DNA of 64,000 bases from Drosophila persimilis (lineage: Eukaryota > Arthropoda > Insecta > Diptera > Drosophilidae), in assembly GCF_003286085.1 (NCBI RefSeq), contig NW_020825294.1, forward strand, positions 10,810,501 to 10,874,500, read 5' to 3'. Below, piece by piece: positions 24,401 to 35,080 of this stretch. How positions within the stretch are numbered: the stretch's first letter is position 1; each line of letters begins with the position of its first letter. The notes beneath the pieces were generated by a model. The model was not told where the DNA came from, ran no database searches, and saw only the letters and a program-made list of their open reading frames with translations. The position numbers and the translations under genes were made by a program.

Positions 24401-25359
24401 AGGTGGAAGCAAGACGGGAAGTTGAGGAAGAGGAAGTTGAGGTTGAGGGTGGCACACTGGAAAGATTTGGAAGGGGGGCCTATTCTTCTTCTTAGCCTTA
24501 AACTCCTTCACCACCAAATGCTCCGGCCAAAATTTGGCGGAGCAAATGGCGTCAAATTGAGTTGGGGAGATGCTTATCTTAAACGAGGCTGTCTCCCTGG
24601 CATAAGAGAAATTGAATTTCTCCACCTTTAAACACACGGCTTTTATTTTGCTTTGAATGAAAGCAATTACATCATTAGATGTGAGGTCAGGGGCCAGCCG
24701 TGAGACAAAAACTTGTCGTTTTGGTGGGACTCCCACCAGTGGTTTGGGCACCACAGGCCTAGTACCTGTGGTGGCAATATCCGGAGGTCCGGAACGTCTA
24801 TTTACTGGTGGGATCGGGATGGACGGGACAACTAGCGAACTTGCGGACACCACGGACACTGACGCTGCAGACGTACTTGGCTGCACATTCTCCGAGGCGA
24901 TGAATTCGGCTACCGAATCTGCATCGCCAGCAGCTGTCGTTGCCTTTGGAGTGGCAAACGAGATCAACTGCTGCACACTTGGAGTGGTCGGAGTCAGTTT
25001 TTCGGCGGCGCACGGCTGAGTGACGGTTGGCACTTGCAGATCCCGCGGAGTGACCTTTTTACGCCTCGGAGACTCATACAGCAATTGCAGACTGCCAAAT
25101 TGAGACTCAATGGCGAGGAGCCGATCGTATTGCTTTTTAAAGCCAACGGTCGGATCCTTAAAGCCCACCGCACGGCATGCCTCGCAACTGTAATGCAACC
25201 CATTACGTTTGGCTATAGCATCACTCACGAGGCCAGAAAATCCAGCGCATGTTTCGTGCACTACGCTGTCGCAGAGCCAGCAGAGGACATTCGGCTGATC
25301 GTGGGTGATCTGCTTCTTTTTTTTTTGGTTTTTTTGGCGCAGGCCACAGCGTATTCCAT
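24344..25359 (-). pseudogene. LINE ORF1 with PHD finger, one frameshift
   Basis: Reads from ATG at about 25,359 into an A10 run at about 25,317-25,326 where one base is missing relative to the frame that continues CWLCDSVVHETCAGF and CEACRAVG (the zinc-binding cluster). It then stays open to a TAG at 24,344. The middle is Pro/Ser/Val-rich and the C-terminal part carries an RRM-like stretch (VFVSRLAPDLTSNDV). The homopolymer slip could be real or a sequencing error. Confidence 0.75.
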
Positions 25360-25384
25360 TTTTTATTATTTATTTATTTACTAA

Positions 25385-26215
25385 AGAAAATTTTCGAAAA
25401 AAGATAATTTCCAAAACAGCGAGAGGTACTAAGCAGAGAGCGCTATTGCTCAGAAAGTTTAAAGAGATAGAGAGAAAGAAGAGTTATTGAAGTTGAGGTG
25501 ATATCGAGAGTGATAAAACAAAAGCACAAGACGAGAGACGAGATCTTTAATGCAATGTAATGTACTCACGGCAACAACACAAACACAACAAGCCGACGAC
25601 GACAAATTTGAAATTCAATAAATAATAATTAAACAAAAATCAAGAGGCATGCACTCGCGGAATAGAATAGATTTCCAGATAGTGGGTTGGATTAGGAAGG
25701 TATTTGATGTTTATTTATGAAAACACCGGTTGTTTATGTAAAACAAAGGGAAAATATGCGGAGCGCAAAACAAAAACGCGTCTGATCTACGAAAGAGAAC
25801 GAACCATATACTGAAAGGAAGCGATCCTGGCTGGGGTACTGTAACGCTTGGATCAGCCGAGAGATTTGGATCGCAGCGCAGTCCCAAGACCGGCCCGGAT
25901 CGGCTTCGAGGATGCAAAGACGCCGAGGCGTCGAGGTTATCGATCGCCCAAGGGACGCCAAAGGGGATCCCGAGGAGCCGCAGAAGCAGCAGAAAAAGTT
26001 TATATGCCCAAGTATACGAGCACAAAAAACACTCCGACGGCAGTTGAGTGGTTTTTGGGGGAAAAAGAAAGCTAAATCTTGCAGTTCGAGAGCAAGCCAA
26101 GCTAGAGCGCAACAAAGCGAGTGAGCCCATCGTCGGAAACAGTCCGATTGCGGAAGGGAAAGACTATAGAGATCGGGAAGGCAGAAATCTGCAAAAATAA
26201 TATGTTGTGATGTTA
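25385..26215. other. Unassigned sequence between the two LINEs
   Basis: AT-rich to 25,700, then a GC-richer segment (25,800-26,160) including GGAAGCGATCCTGG, a phrase that recurs at about 45,382 at the edge of the GC-rich tandem-repeat block. It probably holds the 5' UTR of copy 1 and an older repeat. No gene supported. Confidence 0.4.
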
Positions 26216-26216
26216 T

Positions 26217-26237
26217 TTATTTATTTATTAAATTAAC
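26217..26237 (-). repeat. LINE 3' tail, AATA repeats
   Basis: The minus strand reads AATAAATAAATAAATAA just after the ORF2 3' UTR, a short tandem tail instead of poly(A), as many CR1-type LINEs have. Confidence 0.65.
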
Positions 26238-26287
26238 AATTATCTGTTAATAATGGTACTTAGTTACTAAAGGCGGAAAAAGATAAG

Positions 26288-29125
26288 TTAAAAGTTAGCT
26301 AAATTTAAATGATTATAAATATTGCATGCAATTAGTTTAAGAGACAGTTCAGGGGATAGGGTTTGACAGAGGGAGTTATAATTATGGCATAAAACCCTAA
26401 AAGGTTCATGATCAGCATAATTAGACCTACATATGGGTAGACGGATAGGCCTAAAAGTACGGGTAGGTCTAGATGGAACGGCCAAGTCAATCTGACCCAA
26501 GAGAGTTTGGGAGTCAACAGTCCCAAGAAGGAGCTTGTGCACGAACATTACGCCATTGCATATTCTGCGATGGTGCAACGACGGCAGGTCAATAAGATTT
26601 AGCCTAGACCGGTAGGGTGGCAAGATTCTACCTGAGTCCCAGTTAAAGTTCCGAAGGGCAAAAATTAAAAATTGCTTTTGCACGGATTCAATAACAGCCT
26701 GCTGTTCTTTATACTGCGGGCTCCACACACAAGAACAATACTCCAATATAGGACGTACTAACGAGATGTACAGTTGTTTCGTAACGTACGGGTCGTCAAA
26801 CTCCTTGGACCAACGCTTGATGAACGCTAAAACACCCTTAGCTTTATTTACAGTTGCAGCTATATGGGTGTTAAAACACATCTTATGATCAAAAAGGACT
26901 CCGAGGTCATTTGAACTCGAAATTCGTTCAAGGACATGATTTCCTAGAACATATGGGACAAAATGAGGAGCGCGACGGTAAAATGTCATAAGTTTGCATT
27001 TGGAAAGGTTCCGAAAAAGAAGATTAGTTGAACACCACAATAGTAGTTCACTTAGATCAAGTTGAAGGCGTGTGTGCAAATACCAATCAGAGTAAGAAAG
27101 ACAGATTTTGACATCATCAGCATACATTAGTGTAGTAGAGTATGTTATAACTTGAGGAAGGTCATTCACAAATAAAATGAACAGAAGCGGGCCCAGATGA
27201 CTTCCCTGTGGCACACCTGAAGTAACATTTACAGTATTTGACAACACGTTAGAAAACAAAACACGTTGAGTGCGGTTAGAGAGATAGGACAAAATCCAAT
27301 CTAGAAGATTCGTTGGGTACCCTAATAAAGAGAGCTTGTGAATAAGCAGAGCATGGTTCACAGAATCGAATGCCTTGCTGAAGTCAGTAAAAACTACATC
27401 CGTCTGCGAACCAATTTGAAAACCACGGTGGATTAGGTTAGAAAACTCAAGAAGGTTAGTCGATGTTGAACGATGTCTGAAAAAACCGTGTTGCGACGGA
27501 GATATCAAGCTGCAGCAAAGATGTTGCAGTTGCCGGGTGACCAGGAACTCAAGAAGCTTCGGGATGGCGGAAAGCTTTGCGATACCACGATAGTTTTCAA
27601 TGTTTGATCTTGAACCTTTTTTGTGAAGCGGAATGATATAGGACTCATTCCAAATTACTGGGAGACAAGACTGTTCCAAGGAGAGGTTGAAGAGAAAGGT
27701 CAAGGGTTTGCAAAGGGACTGGGCACAGTGTTTTAAGATGCAACTTGGTACCTTATCTGGACCCGCAGAAAACGATATGTCCATAGATGACAAACCTTCC
27801 AGAACAACACTTTCCTCGAAAAAGGGCAGAAAAATGCTGTTAGCTTGAGGTAGCTGGTACGGATACGGAGTAGATGCGTTGTAAATATGAGACGAGTACG
27901 TTGTTTGGAAAAAGTTAGCGAATAAATTTGCAATACCAACAGCAGAAGCTTCTGTTTTGTTCTGGTAATGAAGGGACGGAGGAAAAACGTTTGACTTGCG
28001 CTTAGAGTTAACGAACGAATAGAATTTTTTAGGATCACTACGAAAGTTTCTACTACATTGTGAAAGGTAATGATTATAACACTGACTATTGACGGCAAGG
28101 AACAGAGAGCGAGCGGAGGAGTATAGAGCTAAAGCCGACGTGGAGCCCGACTTCTGGTACTTTTTATAGAGCCGGGATTTATTATTTTTTAAGTATGATA
28201 AATACTTGGAGAACCAAGGAGGCTTGGACGATACAGGTACAGTGATATCTGGAACAAACGTATTTAGGGCGGAGTAAATAGAACTATAAAACGAGTTAAC
28301 AGTTGCATCTATGTTCGGTAATGAATAAAGAAACGACCAATCAACACGCGAGAGATGTAGATCTAAATCGATAAAGTTTGTTTTGCGAAAACACTTTATG
28401 TGACAAGGAGCCATGGAACTGTCAACACATCCAGATTGTGTACACTCCAGTGATATCAACAAAGTTGGATGGTAAGGATCTTCAGGGAGAGATATTGGAC
28501 TTGCTCTAGATACCGTAGCAAGAGAACCATCATTAACAAAAACGAGGTCAAGAAGTCTGTCCCTCATGTTTTTAACGGCATTAATTTGGACAAGGGAACT
28601 ATCCGTTAGCCCATTGATAAAGTCATTATGGAAATTGGGAAATAACAGGTTAGCGTTATCACAAGGCAGCCAAGAAAGAAATGGGAGGTTAAAGTCCCCC
28701 ATGACAATAATTCGATCATGGCACCCTAATGCAGAAACAACAATATTAATTGCTGAGAGGTGGTGTAAGTAAAGCTCAGCATCAGACCTGGGAGGAATGT
28801 AAGAGCAGGTTAAATAGAAAAATGCGGAGCCAACACGAACTTTGACTGCAACAAATTCAATTCCGTGAATGTTATTAAATGGGAATAACTCAGATGAGAA
28901 AACAGATTTAACTGCAATCAGAACCCCACCTGCAAAAGATTGGCGGTCCATTCTATAAATAGTGTAACTATCAATGAAAATTTCATGATCATTGACAGAG
29001 GAGTTAAGCCAGGTTTCGGTAAACGCGATGGCATCGAAATCAAAGGACGCGCTATTAGTATGAATTTGACGCAGTTTTCCCAGCAAACTGCGAACGTTCT
29101 GATAGTGCATGGAAAAATAGTACAT
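26288..29125 (-). CDS. LINE ORF2, APE endonuclease plus reverse transcriptase
   Basis: 945 aa, no interruption. The endonuclease is at about 1-220 (QNVRSLLGK, AFTETWLN, VMGDFNLP). The reverse transcriptase is at about 460-720, with KKGSRSNIENYRGIA, TDFSKAFDSVNH, SGVPQGSHLGPLLFIL and the catalytic LMYADDVKI. The C-terminal thumb and tail domain follows (ILEYCSCVWSPQYKEQQ). No RNase H domain is seen, unlike the LOA group. The enzyme nicks target DNA and primes reverse transcription there. It starts within TGATG, so translation probably depends on termination-reinitiation from ORF1. Confidence 0.92.
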   Translation of the reverse strand: MYYFSMHYQNVRSLLGKLRQIHTNSASFDFDAIAFTETWLNSSVNDHEIFIDSYTIYRMDRQSFAGGVLIAVKSVFSSELFPFNNIHGIEFVAVKVRVGSAFFYLTCSYIPPRSDAELYLHHLSAINIVVSALGCHDRIIVMGDFNLPFLSWLPCDNANLLFPNFHNDFINGLTDSSLVQINAVKNMRDRLLDLVFVNDGSLATVSRASPISLPEDPYHPTLLISLECTQSGCVDSSMAPCHIKCFRKTNFIDLDLHLSRVDWSFLYSLPNIDATVNSFYSSIYSALNTFVPDITVPVSSKPPWFSKYLSYLKNNKSRLYKKYQKSGSTSALALYSSARSLFLAVNSQCYNHYLSQCSRNFRSDPKKFYSFVNSKRKSNVFPPSLHYQNKTEASAVGIANLFANFFQTTYSSHIYNASTPYPYQLPQANSIFLPFFEESVVLEGLSSMDISFSAGPDKVPSCILKHCAQSLCKPLTFLFNLSLEQSCLPVIWNESYIIPLHKKGSRSNIENYRGIAKLSAIPKLLEFLVTRQLQHLCCSLISPSQHGFFRHRSTSTNLLEFSNLIHRGFQIGSQTDVVFTDFSKAFDSVNHALLIHKLSLLGYPTNLLDWILSYLSNRTQRVLFSNVLSNTVNVTSGVPQGSHLGPLLFILFVNDLPQVITYSTTLMYADDVKICLSYSDWYLHTRLQLDLSELLLWCSTNLLFRNLSKCKLMTFYRRAPHFVPYVLGNHVLERISSSNDLGVLFDHKMCFNTHIAATVNKAKGVLAFIKRWSKEFDDPYVTKQLYISLVRPILEYCSCVWSPQYKEQQAVIESVQKQFLIFALRNFNWDSGRILPPYRSRLNLIDLPSLHHRRICNGVMFVHKLLLGTVDSQTLLGQIDLAVPSRPTRTFRPIRLPICRSNYADHEPFRVLCHNYNSLCQTLSPELSLKLIACNIYNHLNLANF

Positions 29126-30156
29126 CAGTTTTTTGGAGCATGTTCGGTTATTCTTGGATTCGAGTTCGAATCTTTGAGAAGGAACTCATGCACAATTGTA
29201 TGCTCAGGCCATATTGACGGTTTTAGAGAACTGGATAGTAAAGAATCAGGGAGAAGAATTTTAAATGATGATATGTTGCGCTTATGTTTAAATGTAAATT
29301 TAGTCACAACTATATCAACAGGCGGAGTGTTAAGTTTAGAGGAGAGATGTTGTTTAACATCCTCTGTTGTAGCCTCAGGAATAAGACGAGAAACAAATAT
29401 TGCTTTCCGAGGGACCACAGCTCTAAGTTGAAGTCCCGAGCGAGATCGAGATGGTGGAGCCACTCCTAAAAGAGATCTCGGTCCAAGGGCAGAGGAATTG
29501 GCAGCAATGGTTGTAGCAGGAATTGGAGCAGGAATTGGAGCAGGAATTGGAACAGGAATTGGAGCAGGAATTGGAGCAGGAGTTGGCAAGACGTCGTCAG
29601 CAACCAGCACACCCGCACTAGGAGCACTCACCGCGTCAGAAGTGACGGCCACATTGCTCGGTGTAAAGAACTCCGGAGCCACCGTTGGCGGATTTACAGA
29701 CAACGGCGTGGCATGACAACACGGAAATGCTGCCGATGGATTAAGGTGGGAGGCAGGCGTACCAATCGGATTAGATTGCAAGAGATTGGTATCATTATGC
29801 GGAATTTTCCGTCTAGGCGATTCGCTCAAGAGTTTGAGCCCAAGAAATTGTGATTCAAGGGCAAGAAAATTCTCGTTGAGAGCAACAAATTGTTTCCGGA
29901 CATCCAGAAACCCAGTTCGAGTCTGTCTCATAAATGTGCGCATTTCGGCCTCAATCTCCCGACAAGCCAGACATGACCAAGACGGGCCCATGCGTTTCGA
30001 GATTAGATCATTCAGCCGGCCAAAATTTCCACCACCAGCACATTTTATGTGGGCAAAATTGTCGCACAGCCAGCAGCTAAGAAATGAATCACCAATGATA
30101 ACACCACCGAATTCACATTTCTTTGCACTACAAACGATTGCCATTATTGACAGCAA
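29125..30156 (-). CDS. LINE ORF1, PHD-finger nucleic-acid-binding protein
   Basis: 343 aa. The zinc cluster is near residues 9-60 (CSAKKCEFGG, CWLCDNFAHIKC, SWSCLACR), spaced like a PHD finger as in CR1-type ORF1 proteins. A short coiled region follows, then at about 190-215 an Ala-Pro repeat encoded by a GGAATTGGAGCA-type minisatellite (29,519-29,585, complement). Near 250-330 is an RRM-like segment with VPRKAIFVSRLIPEATTEDV. It should coat LINE RNA. Its TGA overlaps the ORF2 ATG by one base. ORF1 of copy 1 has the same layout at low identity. Confidence 0.85.
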   Translation of the reverse strand: MLSIMAIVCSAKKCEFGGVIIGDSFLSCWLCDNFAHIKCAGGGNFGRLNDLISKRMGPSWSCLACREIEAEMRTFMRQTRTGFLDVRKQFVALNENFLALESQFLGLKLLSESPRRKIPHNDTNLLQSNPIGTPASHLNPSAAFPCCHATPLSVNPPTVAPEFFTPSNVAVTSDAVSAPSAGVLVADDVLPTPAPIPAPIPVPIPAPIPAPIPATTIAANSSALGPRSLLGVAPPSRSRSGLQLRAVVPRKAIFVSRLIPEATTEDVKQHLSSKLNTPPVDIVVTKFTFKHKRNISSFKILLPDSLLSSSLKPSIWPEHTIVHEFLLKDSNSNPRITEHAPKN

Positions 30157-30841
30157 GTAGAATCACTGTGCACGAATAATAAAAGAGCGGAGTTAGATCG
30201 CAGGTAAAGTAGGAGAGCAGACAGCAGAGCGAGCCAGACAATCAGCTGCAGCAGCAATAATTCAAAGCAGATGATCCAACGAAGTGCAGAAAACGAGCAG
30301 TAAACTCACCAAAGCAGAGACACAAAAGAAAAGTCCACAGAGAGGGAGAGTATAAGCAATCCAGAGAGAGTGAGAGCAACAATGCGAGCAGTCCCGTTTA
30401 TGCTCACGAGAGAGTGTGGGCGATGCAAACGCTGATGCGCGAGAACAGTGCACACCGAAGAAGCGATAACGAAAAGCAGACTGAGCAAAAAAACAATAAC
30501 AAATTGCCTGCACGAGTCCGATGCGTTACGATTGCAATATTGAATTTATATTAAACACTTGTTTACTAACAAAACACTGGTGGTTAACACAAAGTAGAAT
30601 CAAATTAAAGAGATGCGATAATATATCAAAACAAAGTCACAACAATGTTGTATGATATTTAGGCAAAGGGCGGAGAATGCGGGAGCAAGAAAAAAAAAAA
30701 ACACAACCGGCTTAAGCAAGAGCTAGAAGCGAAAATGAGTGTTAAATGTTAAAGTGTTAAATGTTAATTTAAATAATATTTTTTTTGTGAAAAAGATATC
30801 GGCAGTCGACAAAGAATAGGCAACAACAAGAAAAGAACGAG

Positions 30842-31678
30842 CGTTCCCCGTTGTGAGTTGCTGCGGACACCGCAACTCTACAGTTATACCCGATACTAAG
30901 TCAGTATGGCTCTCCTCCGGCAGACGCCACTTGTATTAAACGACACGACATAGAGTGCGTGCGAAAGAGACAGAAAATCAGTCTGAGCGTGACGTCGGGC
31001 GCTGCGTAGCCAGTGCAAATTAATTTTTTCCTTTTGGCTATAAAAATTATCTGATCTGATCCAGATTCAGCAATCTAATAGATATGGTCGTTATCTATGA
31101 TTCTGCGTTTTTAGTTTTCTCGAATCTGCAATATTGTGGATTCAACAGATTTTCGTCCTTTGTGGGGGCGGAAGGGGGTGGGGCGAAATTTGGACACAAA
31201 ACGGTCAAGGTCCGATATCACAGGAGTGTGGATATCAAATTTATTTGCTCTAGCTCTTATAGGTTCTGAGATCCTTGAACTCATATTTTGCAATTGGCAA
31301 AACCGACCATGAAACCTGTGTGTTAGAGAGAGACAGAGCGAGAAAGAATGAAATTGTTTTATTGATTCTGCGTTTTTGGTTTTATCGTATCTTTAAAAAT
31401 GTGGATGCCACAGATTTTCGTCCTTTGTAGGGGCGGTAGTGGGCGGGGCGAAGTTTTGAAATATTTTTGGAGTAGTGACATATCACAGAAGTCTGGATCC
31501 AAAACATCGTTTGAGCACTAGGCGCCGAAGGGGACGGACAGACAGGGCTCAATCGACTCGGCTATTGATGCTGATCAAGAATATATATACTTTATGGGGT
31601 CGGAAACGATTCCTTCTAGACGTTACACACATCCACTTTTACCACAAATCTAATATACCCCAATACTCATTTTGAGTA
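30842..31678 (-). mobile_element. DINE-1-like non-autonomous Helentron, arm 1 of a palindrome
   Basis: Reads 3' to 5': the Helentron 3' end at about 30,842 (CGTTCCCCGTTGTGAG, hairpin with GAGTTGCTGCGG/CCGCAACTC, TATACCCGATACT) through the conserved middle (CGCCC-rich repeats) to the 5' end ...CATTTTGAGTATC at 31,678. It lies head to head with the next copy. Confidence 0.85.
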
Positions 31679-31680
31679 TC

Positions 31681-32630
31681 GGTCCGTCCGTCTGTCCGTC
31701 CCCTTCAGCGCCTAGTGCTCAAAGACTATAAGAGCTAGAGCAACGATGTTTTGGATCCAGACTTCTGTTATATGTCACTGCTACAAAAATATTTCAAAAC
31801 TTTGCCCCGCCCACTTCCACCCCCACAAAGGGCGAAAATCTGTGGCATCCACAATTTCGATGATATGAGAAAACTATAAACGCAGAATCGTAGAAGATGA
31901 CTATATCTTCTAGAGTGCAACATCTGAACCAGATCGTATAATTATTACAGCCAGAATCACGAAAACAATTTCACTCTTTCTCGCTCTGTCTCACTCTAAC
32001 ACACAGGTTTCATGGTCGGTTTTGCCAATTGCAAAATATGAGTTCAAGGATCTCAGAACCTATAAAAGCCAGAGCAACCAAATTTGGTATCCACACTCCT
32101 GTGATATCGGACCTTGACCGTTTCCTGTCCAAATTTCGCCACACCCCCTTCCGCCCCCGCAAAGGACGAAAATCTGAGGCAACCACAAATCTCAGAGACT
32201 ATTAAGGCTAGAGTAACCAAATTTGGTGCACACACTCCTTTAAGATGTCACTATAAAACGTATATCTCAGAATTTCGCCCCACCCCCATCCGCCCCCACA
32301 AAGGACGAAAATCTGTTGCATCCACAATATTGCAGATTCGAGAAAACTAAAAACGCAGAATCATAGATAATGACCATAACTATTAGATTGCTGAATCTGG
32401 ATCAGATCAGATCATTTTTATAGCCAAAAGGAACAAATCAATTTGCATTGGCTACGCAGCGCCCGACGTCACGCTCAGACTGATTTTCTGTCTCTCTCGC
32501 ACGCACTCTTTGTCGTGTCGTTTTTTATTAGCGGCGTCTGCCGGAGGAGAGCCATACTGACTTAGTATCGGGTATAACTGTAGAGTTGCGGTGTCCGCAG
32601 CAACTCACAACGTTCCCCCTCGTTTTTGTG
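31681..32630 (+). mobile_element. DINE-1-like non-autonomous Helentron, arm 2 of the palindrome
   Basis: 5'-truncated (begins in the GTCCGTCCGTCTGTCC tract) and complete to the 3' end: AGTATCGGGTATA, the hairpin GAGTTGCGG...CCGCAGCAACTC, then ACAACGTTCCCCCTCG. It is the inverse of arm 1 with many small differences, so the pair could fold back over about 800 bp. Confidence 0.85.
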
Positions 32631-33962
32631 TGCTTTTATGTCACTCCCTATCGGAGTTCTCTTTCCAGGTCCGAGTCTCCTCCTCCTCGGTGGACATGCG
32701 GATTTGCGGGTGAGTGTAAAAGAAAAACGCAAAAAGACTCAACCCAAACAATTCTACTCAAGTCCCACTGAAGACAGTAAAAAGGAGAGAGTCAAATAGT
32801 TTATATACTTCCCCCTTACTGTTTCTTTTTCTTCCCCCCTTTTCGGTCAGGCTGTTGTTAGTCTTTTTATATGAAATAATTGTTCGTTTTATTTATCGTT
32901 ATTATTAAGGCATTTTATTAATATTTTTTGGGAATTCCATCTCTTTTATTTTTTTTTATGCGTACTTTTTTATGGGTTAGGTTTAGTTTTAGTTTAGAAA
33001 TTTTAGACTTTATATATGATTCAATAAATTGTACAATGTTCTAGACTATAGTTTTTTGTTAGATGCCCCTAGCCAGATGCCCCTGAGAGTTCCATGAGAA
33101 CGCTGAGGGGTCATTCCATACACATCGCGACATAGGAATGATCAAAGGAAGGGAGGGTCAATCCGCCCATCGAGACTTGAGGCGCGATAAAGCGTTCGGG
33201 GACTGGTCGGGGAAAGGGCCCATTACGTGTTCAAGAAGAATTATAGGTCCACCTTAACTCTCGTCGCAGCACGCCCAATTATAACTTCATAAAAATGAGG
33301 AAAGGCGTTAAGTGAGAGAAGGGCAAGATCCTAGAAGGGGGAACCTCGCGGGGTGTACAGACGAATCTTGCCGAGAGCATATACGTAATCGCCAGATCTC
33401 ATTTTCGGGTCCTACCACGGGTTCAAATTACCACGGAGGTCTTTACGCGAGGATACCGACGGGTATCTCCGAGAACGCCTAGGCTATCGCCGGATAGTAC
33501 TTACGGGACCCTGTCGGACTAATGGGATCATGCGGGACACCAACAGGCGTCACCGGGAGCGCTTGGACGATCGTCGGATAGCGGCCTCGGGATCCTGTTG
33601 GGCCAGAAACTACTGGAGGGAATCATGAGGGGGCGCCAACAGATATCACCAAGAGCGCATAGGCAATCACCGGGTAGCGACCTTGGGATCCTGTTGGGTA
33701 ACGAACTACTGGAGGGGATACGGGGTACCGACGGGCTTCTCTAGCGAATACGGATCACCACGTGGATGGGGCAAAAAGGGAGACTCGGGCAGGGGATGTA
33801 AGGGCGGAGAGAGAAGGGGTTCTCTTTATTCTTTTATTTCCCTGCCTATCGCACCGCTCAGCAGTCCGTATGCACGACCAGAGACTCGCTTACCCGGAAT
33901 TCCCACGCTTATAGTTGCCGGCAGCTTCTTCACCTCAGTAGGCACAGCGTCAGTGCAGGATC
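32631..33962. repeat. Unassigned block with diverged GC-rich tandem repeats
   Basis: 32,631-33,100 is unassigned AT-rich sequence. From about 33,420 units of about 90-100 bp repeat, each with a core like CACCGAGAGCGC-TAGGC-ATCGCCGGATAGC and then GGGATCCTGTTGGG. The same family recurs at 45,440-46,060. No coding frame is conserved. It may be the untranslated part of a retroelement or a local satellite. Confidence 0.55.
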
Positions 33963-35046
33963 CTTTTTATACCCGGTACTTGAAGTGTATAGGGGTATAT
34001 TAGATTTGTGGTGAAAATGGATGTGTGTAACGTTCAGAAGAAAGCGTTTCCGACCCCATAAAGTAAATCTATTCTTGATCAGCATCAATAGCCGAGTCGA
34101 TTGACCCATGTCTGTCTGTCCGTCCGTCCGTCTGTCCGTCCCTATTAGCGCATAGTGCTCAAAGACTAATTTTGTATCCAGACTTCTGTGATATGTCACT
34201 GCTACAAGTGTATTTCAAAACTTCGCCACGCCGACTTCCACCCCCACAAAGGGCGAAAATCTGTGGCATCCACAATTTCAAAGATACAAGAAAACTGAAA
34301 ACGCAGAATCGTAGAGGATGACTATATGTTCTATATATGTGTAAAATCTCAACCAGATCGTATAATTATTATAGGCAGAATCAAGAAAACAATTTCATTC
34401 TTTCTCGCTCTGTCTCTCTCTAACACACAGGTTTCATGGTCGGTTTTGCCAATTGCAAAATATGAGTTCAAGGATCTCAGAACCCATAAGAGCTAGAGCA
34501 ACCAAATTTGGTATCCACACTCCTGTGATATCGGACCTTGACCGTTTCGTGTCCAAATTTCGCCACATCCCCTTCCGCCCCGCAAAGGACGAAAATCTGG
34601 AGTATCCACAAATCTCAGAAACTATTCAGGCTAGAATAACCAATTTTGGTATCCTTACTCCTGTTAGATCTCACTATAAATTTTATATCTCAAAATTTCG
34701 CCCCACCTCCTTCCGCCCACACAAAGGACGAATATCTGTTGAATCCACAATATTGCAGATTCGAGAAAACTAAAAACACACAATCATAGAGAAGCACCAT
34801 ATCTATCTAGATTGGTGAATCTGGATCAGATCGGATCACTTTTGTGGCCAAAAGGAACAAATCAATTTGCGGTGGCTACGCAGCGCCCGACGTCACGCTC
34901 AGACTGATTTTCTGTCTCTCTCGCACGCACTCTTTGTCGTGTCGCTTAATATTAGCGGCGTCTGCCGGAGGAGAGCCATACTGACTTAGCATCGGGTATA
35001 ACTGTAGAGTTGCGGTCTCCGCAGCAACTCACAATGTTCCCCCTCG
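33963..35046 (+). mobile_element. DINE-1-like non-autonomous Helentron, full length
   Basis: 5' end TTTATACCCGGTACT at 33,966. Internal landmarks are CCGACCCCATAAAGTA, GTCTGTCCGTCCGTCC and GACGAAAATCTG repeats. The 3' end has ATCGGGTATA, the hairpin GAGTTGCGGTCTCCGCAGCAACTC (imperfect) and CACAATGTTCCCCCTCGT. It abuts the start of the coding Helentron at about 35,047, a head-to-tail pair. Confidence 0.85.
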
Positions 35047-35080
35047 TTATTATTTAATTATATTTTACACACATTTTATC

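Larger units (their letters stand above)
21987..25384 (-). mobile_element. CR1-like non-LTR retrotransposon, copy 1 (broken)
   Basis: A two-ORF LINE on the minus strand. ORF1 has a PHD-type zinc cluster; ORF2 has an APE-type endonuclease and a reverse transcriptase. The domain set fits the CR1 group (DMCR1A-like) within the Jockey superfamily. The exact family is not determined. The 3' boundary is approximate, since no clean tail was seen. It is clearly a different subfamily from the copy at 26.2-30.8 kb. Confidence 0.85.
26217..30840 (-). mobile_element. CR1-like non-LTR retrotransposon, copy 2 (both ORFs intact)
   Basis: On the minus strand: a purine-rich leader (30,840-30,157, 5' edge approximate), ORF1, ORF2, a short 3' UTR and a tail of AATA repeats (26,217-26,237). 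Both ORFs are open from start to stop, so this copy could be young or active. Confidence 0.88.

Noticed and set aside
29498..29716. Gly/Ile/Ala repeat frame on the plus strand
   Set aside because: Antisense of the Ala-Pro minisatellite in LINE ORF1.
31111..31293. Short frames inside DINE-1-like copies (also at 32,114, 34,453, 44,278 and 62,246)
   Set aside because: They recur because the repeat recurs; non-autonomous Helentrons encode no protein.
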